Below, one piece after another: positions 24,033 through 26,031 of a stretch of 26,031 bases of DNA (its first letter is position 1; every line of letters starts with the position of its first letter). Source of the stretch: Clostridiales bacterium (GTDB lineage Bacteria; Bacillota; Clostridia; Tissierellales; Sedimentibacteraceae). The notes under the pieces were generated by a model, which was given only the letters and a program-made list of their open reading frames with translations, did not search any database and was not told the DNA's origin. The position numbers and the translations under genes were made by a program. The stretch covers positions 1,644-27,674 of the forward strand of contig DMWH01000231.1 of assembly GCA_003483345.1 (NCBI GenBank). The letters run 5' to 3'.

Positions 24033-24063
24033 AATCTTTAATATAGAGGAGGATGTTGACAAA

Positions 24064-25245
24064 ATGTTTAAAGTAGCACTTTTTTGTGACATACCCCAGG
24101 AAACTTTAAATTTGCTTCCTGAGGATAAATATTATTTAATAAGAGAAGAAACATCAGAAGCTGACGGAATTATAATAAGAAGTTTGGATATTCATGATAT
24201 GAAGTTTTCAAAACAGCTCAAAGCCATAGCCAGGTCGGGAGCAGGAGTAAACAACATTCCTGTTGAAAGATGCTCAGAAGAAGGCATTGTCGTATTCAAT
24301 GCTCCCGGAGCAAATGCCAACGCGGTGTGCGAGTTAACTTTTTTAGGACTGTTAATGAGCTCAAGAAAAGTAATAGACAGTATAGATTGGACAAAGAAGC
24401 TGGAAAGCAACGTCGTTGAAACCGTGGAAAGGGAGAAATCCAAATTCGTAGGACCGGAGCTGAAAGGGAAAACTCTTGGGGTTATAGGACTTGGAAATGT
24501 GGGACATCTTGTTGCAAACCTGGGGACTAAACTAGGTATGGAGGTTATCGGATATGACCCTTATATTTCAGTAAAAAACGCACTCTCATTATCCTGGGAT
24601 GTTCAATATACCAGTGATATTAATGATTTATATAAAAGAAGCGATTATATAACCATTCATGTTCCTTATAATAATGAAACAAAGGACTATATAAATAAAG
24701 ATAATATTAAATTGATGAAGGACGGTGTAAAAATATTAAATTTTGCCCGTCACGGAATAATCAATGAGGATGATTTAATAGAAGCTTTAGAAAGTGGTAA
24801 GGTAAGTTATCATGTTTCAGACCTGCCAAACGAAAAACTTTTAAAAGCAAAAAATACCTTGTGTATTCCTCATCTGGGAGGCTCTACAATCGAAGCGGAA
24901 GAAAACTGTGCCGAAATGGCTGTTACGGAGTTGACAGAATACTTGGAAAAAGGCAACATTACAAATTCCGTTAATTTTCCCGACTGTGCCATGGACAGGT
25001 ATCCAGGAACGGATAGGATTGTTGTTTTGAATAAGAATATTCCAAATATGATAGGTAAAATGACCACTGCACTTGCATCTCAGAATGTTAACATAATAGG
25101 GATGGTCAATAAATCAAAAGGTGACTATGCTTGTAATATAATTGACGTAATCGGTGAGCTCAATGAAGATATGTTAAATGGATTAGTAGAGCATTACGGC
25201 ATACTAAGAGTAATGCTTATTAAAAATAAGAGGTCCAAAAAATGA
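24064..25245 (+). CDS. serA: D-3-phosphoglycerate dehydrogenase, short ACT-containing form
   Basis: The 393-residue protein starts at ATG 24064, 11 nt after AGGAGG (24047-24052); an in-frame TTG 20 codons upstream lies in the promoter. It oxidises 3-phosphoglycerate to phosphohydroxypyruvate, the first step of serine synthesis. The Rossmann motif GLGNVG is at 142-147. Arg229 in NFARHG and His270 in CIPHLGGS are the expected catalytic residues. The usual DVFEEEP around the catalytic Glu is replaced by SDLPNE (Glu257), a divergent form. A C-terminal ACT domain (about 317-390, with MIGKMTTALASQNVNI) suggests serine feedback. No serC is adjacent, so a different 2-hydroxyacid substrate remains possible. 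rnhA overlaps by 4 nt. Confidence 0.85.
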   Translation: MFKVALFCDIPQETLNLLPEDKYYLIREETSEADGIIIRSLDIHDMKFSKQLKAIARSGAGVNNIPVERCSEEGIVVFNAPGANANAVCELTFLGLLMSSRKVIDSIDWTKKLESNVVETVEREKSKFVGPELKGKTLGVIGLGNVGHLVANLGTKLGMEVIGYDPYISVKNALSLSWDVQYTSDINDLYKRSDYITIHVPYNNETKDYINKDNIKLMKDGVKILNFARHGIINEDDLIEALESGKVSYHVSDLPNEKLLKAKNTLCIPHLGGSTIEAEENCAEMAVTELTEYLEKGNITNSVNFPDCAMDRYPGTDRIVVLNKNIPNMIGKMTTALASQNVNIIGMVNKSKGDYACNIIDVIGELNEDMLNGLVEHYGILRVMLIKNKRSKK

Positions 25246-25685
25246 AAAAAGTCAACATATATACGGATGGAGCCTGCAGCAAGAATCCGGGTCCCGGAGG
25301 GTATGGTGTAATATTGGAATACAAAGGACATGAAGTTGAGCTTTCGGGCGGTTCAGAAAATACAACCAACAATCAAATGGAACTTATGGGGGTTATTACA
25401 GGACTTGAGGCATTAAAAGAGCCCTGCGATGTTACAATTGTAACAGACTCAAAGTATATTGCCGATTCCTTCAACAAAGGATGGATTGATTCATGGCAGA
25501 AAAAGTCTTGGAAGAAATCTGATGGCAAAGCAGTTTTAAACAAGGAATTATGGCAAAGACTATTAAAGGCTATGGAAGGACATAAAGTAAAATTTGTTCA
25601 TGTGCCCGGGCACAAAGGGCACATCTATAATGAGAGATGTGATAAACTAGCCGTGCAAGAAAGAAAAAAATTTGAAAAAAAGTAA
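25242..25685 (+). CDS. rnhA: Ribonuclease HI
   Basis: This 147-residue enzyme degrades the RNA strand of RNA-DNA hybrids such as R-loops and Okazaki primers. The catalytic carboxylates are complete: Asp9 in YTDGACSKNPGPGG, Glu47 in NNQMELMGV, Asp69 in VTDSKYI and Asp134 in NERCDKLA, with His124 in the mobile loop VPGHKGH. The basic protrusion KGWIDSWQKKSWKKSDGK, the handle region for hybrid binding, is present, as in the E. coli-type enzyme. Its ATG overlaps the serA stop (ATGA), so translation is probably coupled. No terminator is seen before the next gene. Confidence 0.96.
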   Translation: MKKVNIYTDGACSKNPGPGGYGVILEYKGHEVELSGGSENTTNNQMELMGVITGLEALKEPCDVTIVTDSKYIADSFNKGWIDSWQKKSWKKSDGKAVLNKELWQRLLKAMEGHKVKFVHVPGHKGHIYNERCDKLAVQERKKFEKK

Positions 25686-25759
25686 AGATGCATAATGTGG
25701 AAACATTCACTTTATCATGAATATTATAAACTAACAAATTATAATATGAGGTGATTATA

Positions 25760-26031
25760 GTGATTTATAGACAAAATCAGCAATTATGCCCTAATATATA
25801 TTCAATGCCATACGAGGTGCGACCCGGAGATACGTTAAATTCAATAGCAGCAAGATTTGGTACAAATTTAGTAGGGCTGATTGAATTGAATCCTACATTA
25901 AGATTAAGGTCATTAACGGAAGGAATGACTATATGTGTGCCAAGGGTTCCTGAAAGACCGCCATGTGTTAATGGAGCCTACTATACCATAAGGGAAGGAG
26001 ATAGTTTTTATAATATTGCGCAAAGATATGG
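25760..26031 (+). CDS. LysM-domain protein, 5' part only
   Basis: The frame begins at GTG 25760 after GAGGTGAT (25748-25755) and stays open to the window end, giving 90 codons. Residues about 18-63 form one complete LysM repeat (YEVRPGDTLNSIAARFG, then LIELNPTLR, then LTEGMTICVP), and a second begins near residue 76 (YYTIREGDSFYNIAQRY). LysM modules bind peptidoglycan or chitin-like glycans. There is no signal peptide before the first repeat, as in LysM spore-coat or spore-cortex proteins of Firmicutes; the rest of the protein, needed to tell, is outside the window. Another in-frame GTG at 25751 overlaps the ribosome binding site and is unlikely. Confidence 0.85.
   Translation, partial: MIYRQNQQLCPNIYSMPYEVRPGDTLNSIAARFGTNLVGLIELNPTLRLRSLTEGMTICVPRVPERPPCVNGAYYTIREGDSFYNIAQRY

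Noticed and set aside
24004..24063. Longer serA starting at TTG 24004
   Set aside because: The TTG is the -35 box of a well-spaced promoter, there is no ribosome binding site before it, and the extra 20 residues are unlike any dehydrogenase N-terminus.
25740..25745. TATAAT upstream of the LysM gene as a -10
   Set aside because: It lies 2 nt before the ribosome binding site, leaving no leader. The true promoter was not identified.

Overview
The window looks like chromosomal DNA of a low-GC Gram-positive anaerobe of the class Clostridia in the broad sense. The reasons are the AT-rich coding sequence, strong AGGAGG-type ribosome binding sites, and gene orders typical of that group: rsgA-rpe-thiN near rpmB/yloU/fakA/recG, then rsmD-coaD, and tig-clpP-clpX-lon-ysxC. 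A genus cannot be fixed from this alone. Almost everything is housekeeping. I see no phage, CRISPR array, rRNA, tRNA or intact insertion sequence.

Layout. Positions 1-3004 carry the 3' end of rsgA, then rpe, thiN (overlapping by 4 nt) and asnS, closed by a clear intrinsic terminator. A small two-helix membrane protein (3106-3303) ends exactly where a 58-bp hairpin repeat begins. rpmB runs on the minus strand with its own terminator. From a sigma-A-like promoter near 3757-3785 a rightward block follows: yloU (Asp23), fakA, recG, rsmD, coaD and a SepIVA-like coiled-coil protein. A convergent minus-strand TIM-barrel gene (9557-10312) shares a bidirectional terminator with that block and has a clear TTGAAT-17-TATAAT promoter. 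A GNAT acetyltransferase follows, and its stop codon lies inside a second copy of the hairpin repeat.

Positions 11052-17471 are the protein quality-control block tig-clpP-clpX-lon-ysxC, with an intrinsic terminator wedged between clpX and the lon ribosome binding site. Then come an orphan RsbW-like ATP-binding protein, a PD-(D/E)XK nuclease-XPD/DinG helicase fusion whose start lies just after a third, shortened repeat copy, and a class IV aminotransferase. A hairpin-rich 250-bp spacer with a GGTGCC-T-GGCACC palindrome follows. The last part holds a cysteine desulfurase-thiI sulfur-transfer pair, a 46-residue membrane protein, serA-rnhA (4-nt overlap) from its own promoter, and the start of a LysM protein.

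No complete undescribed system is evident. The most unusual items are the dispersed GGTATGGGGACACACC hairpin family, always at gene edges and in one case supplying a gene's C-terminus and stop codon, the nuclease-helicase fusion, and several compact terminator/promoter arrangements.
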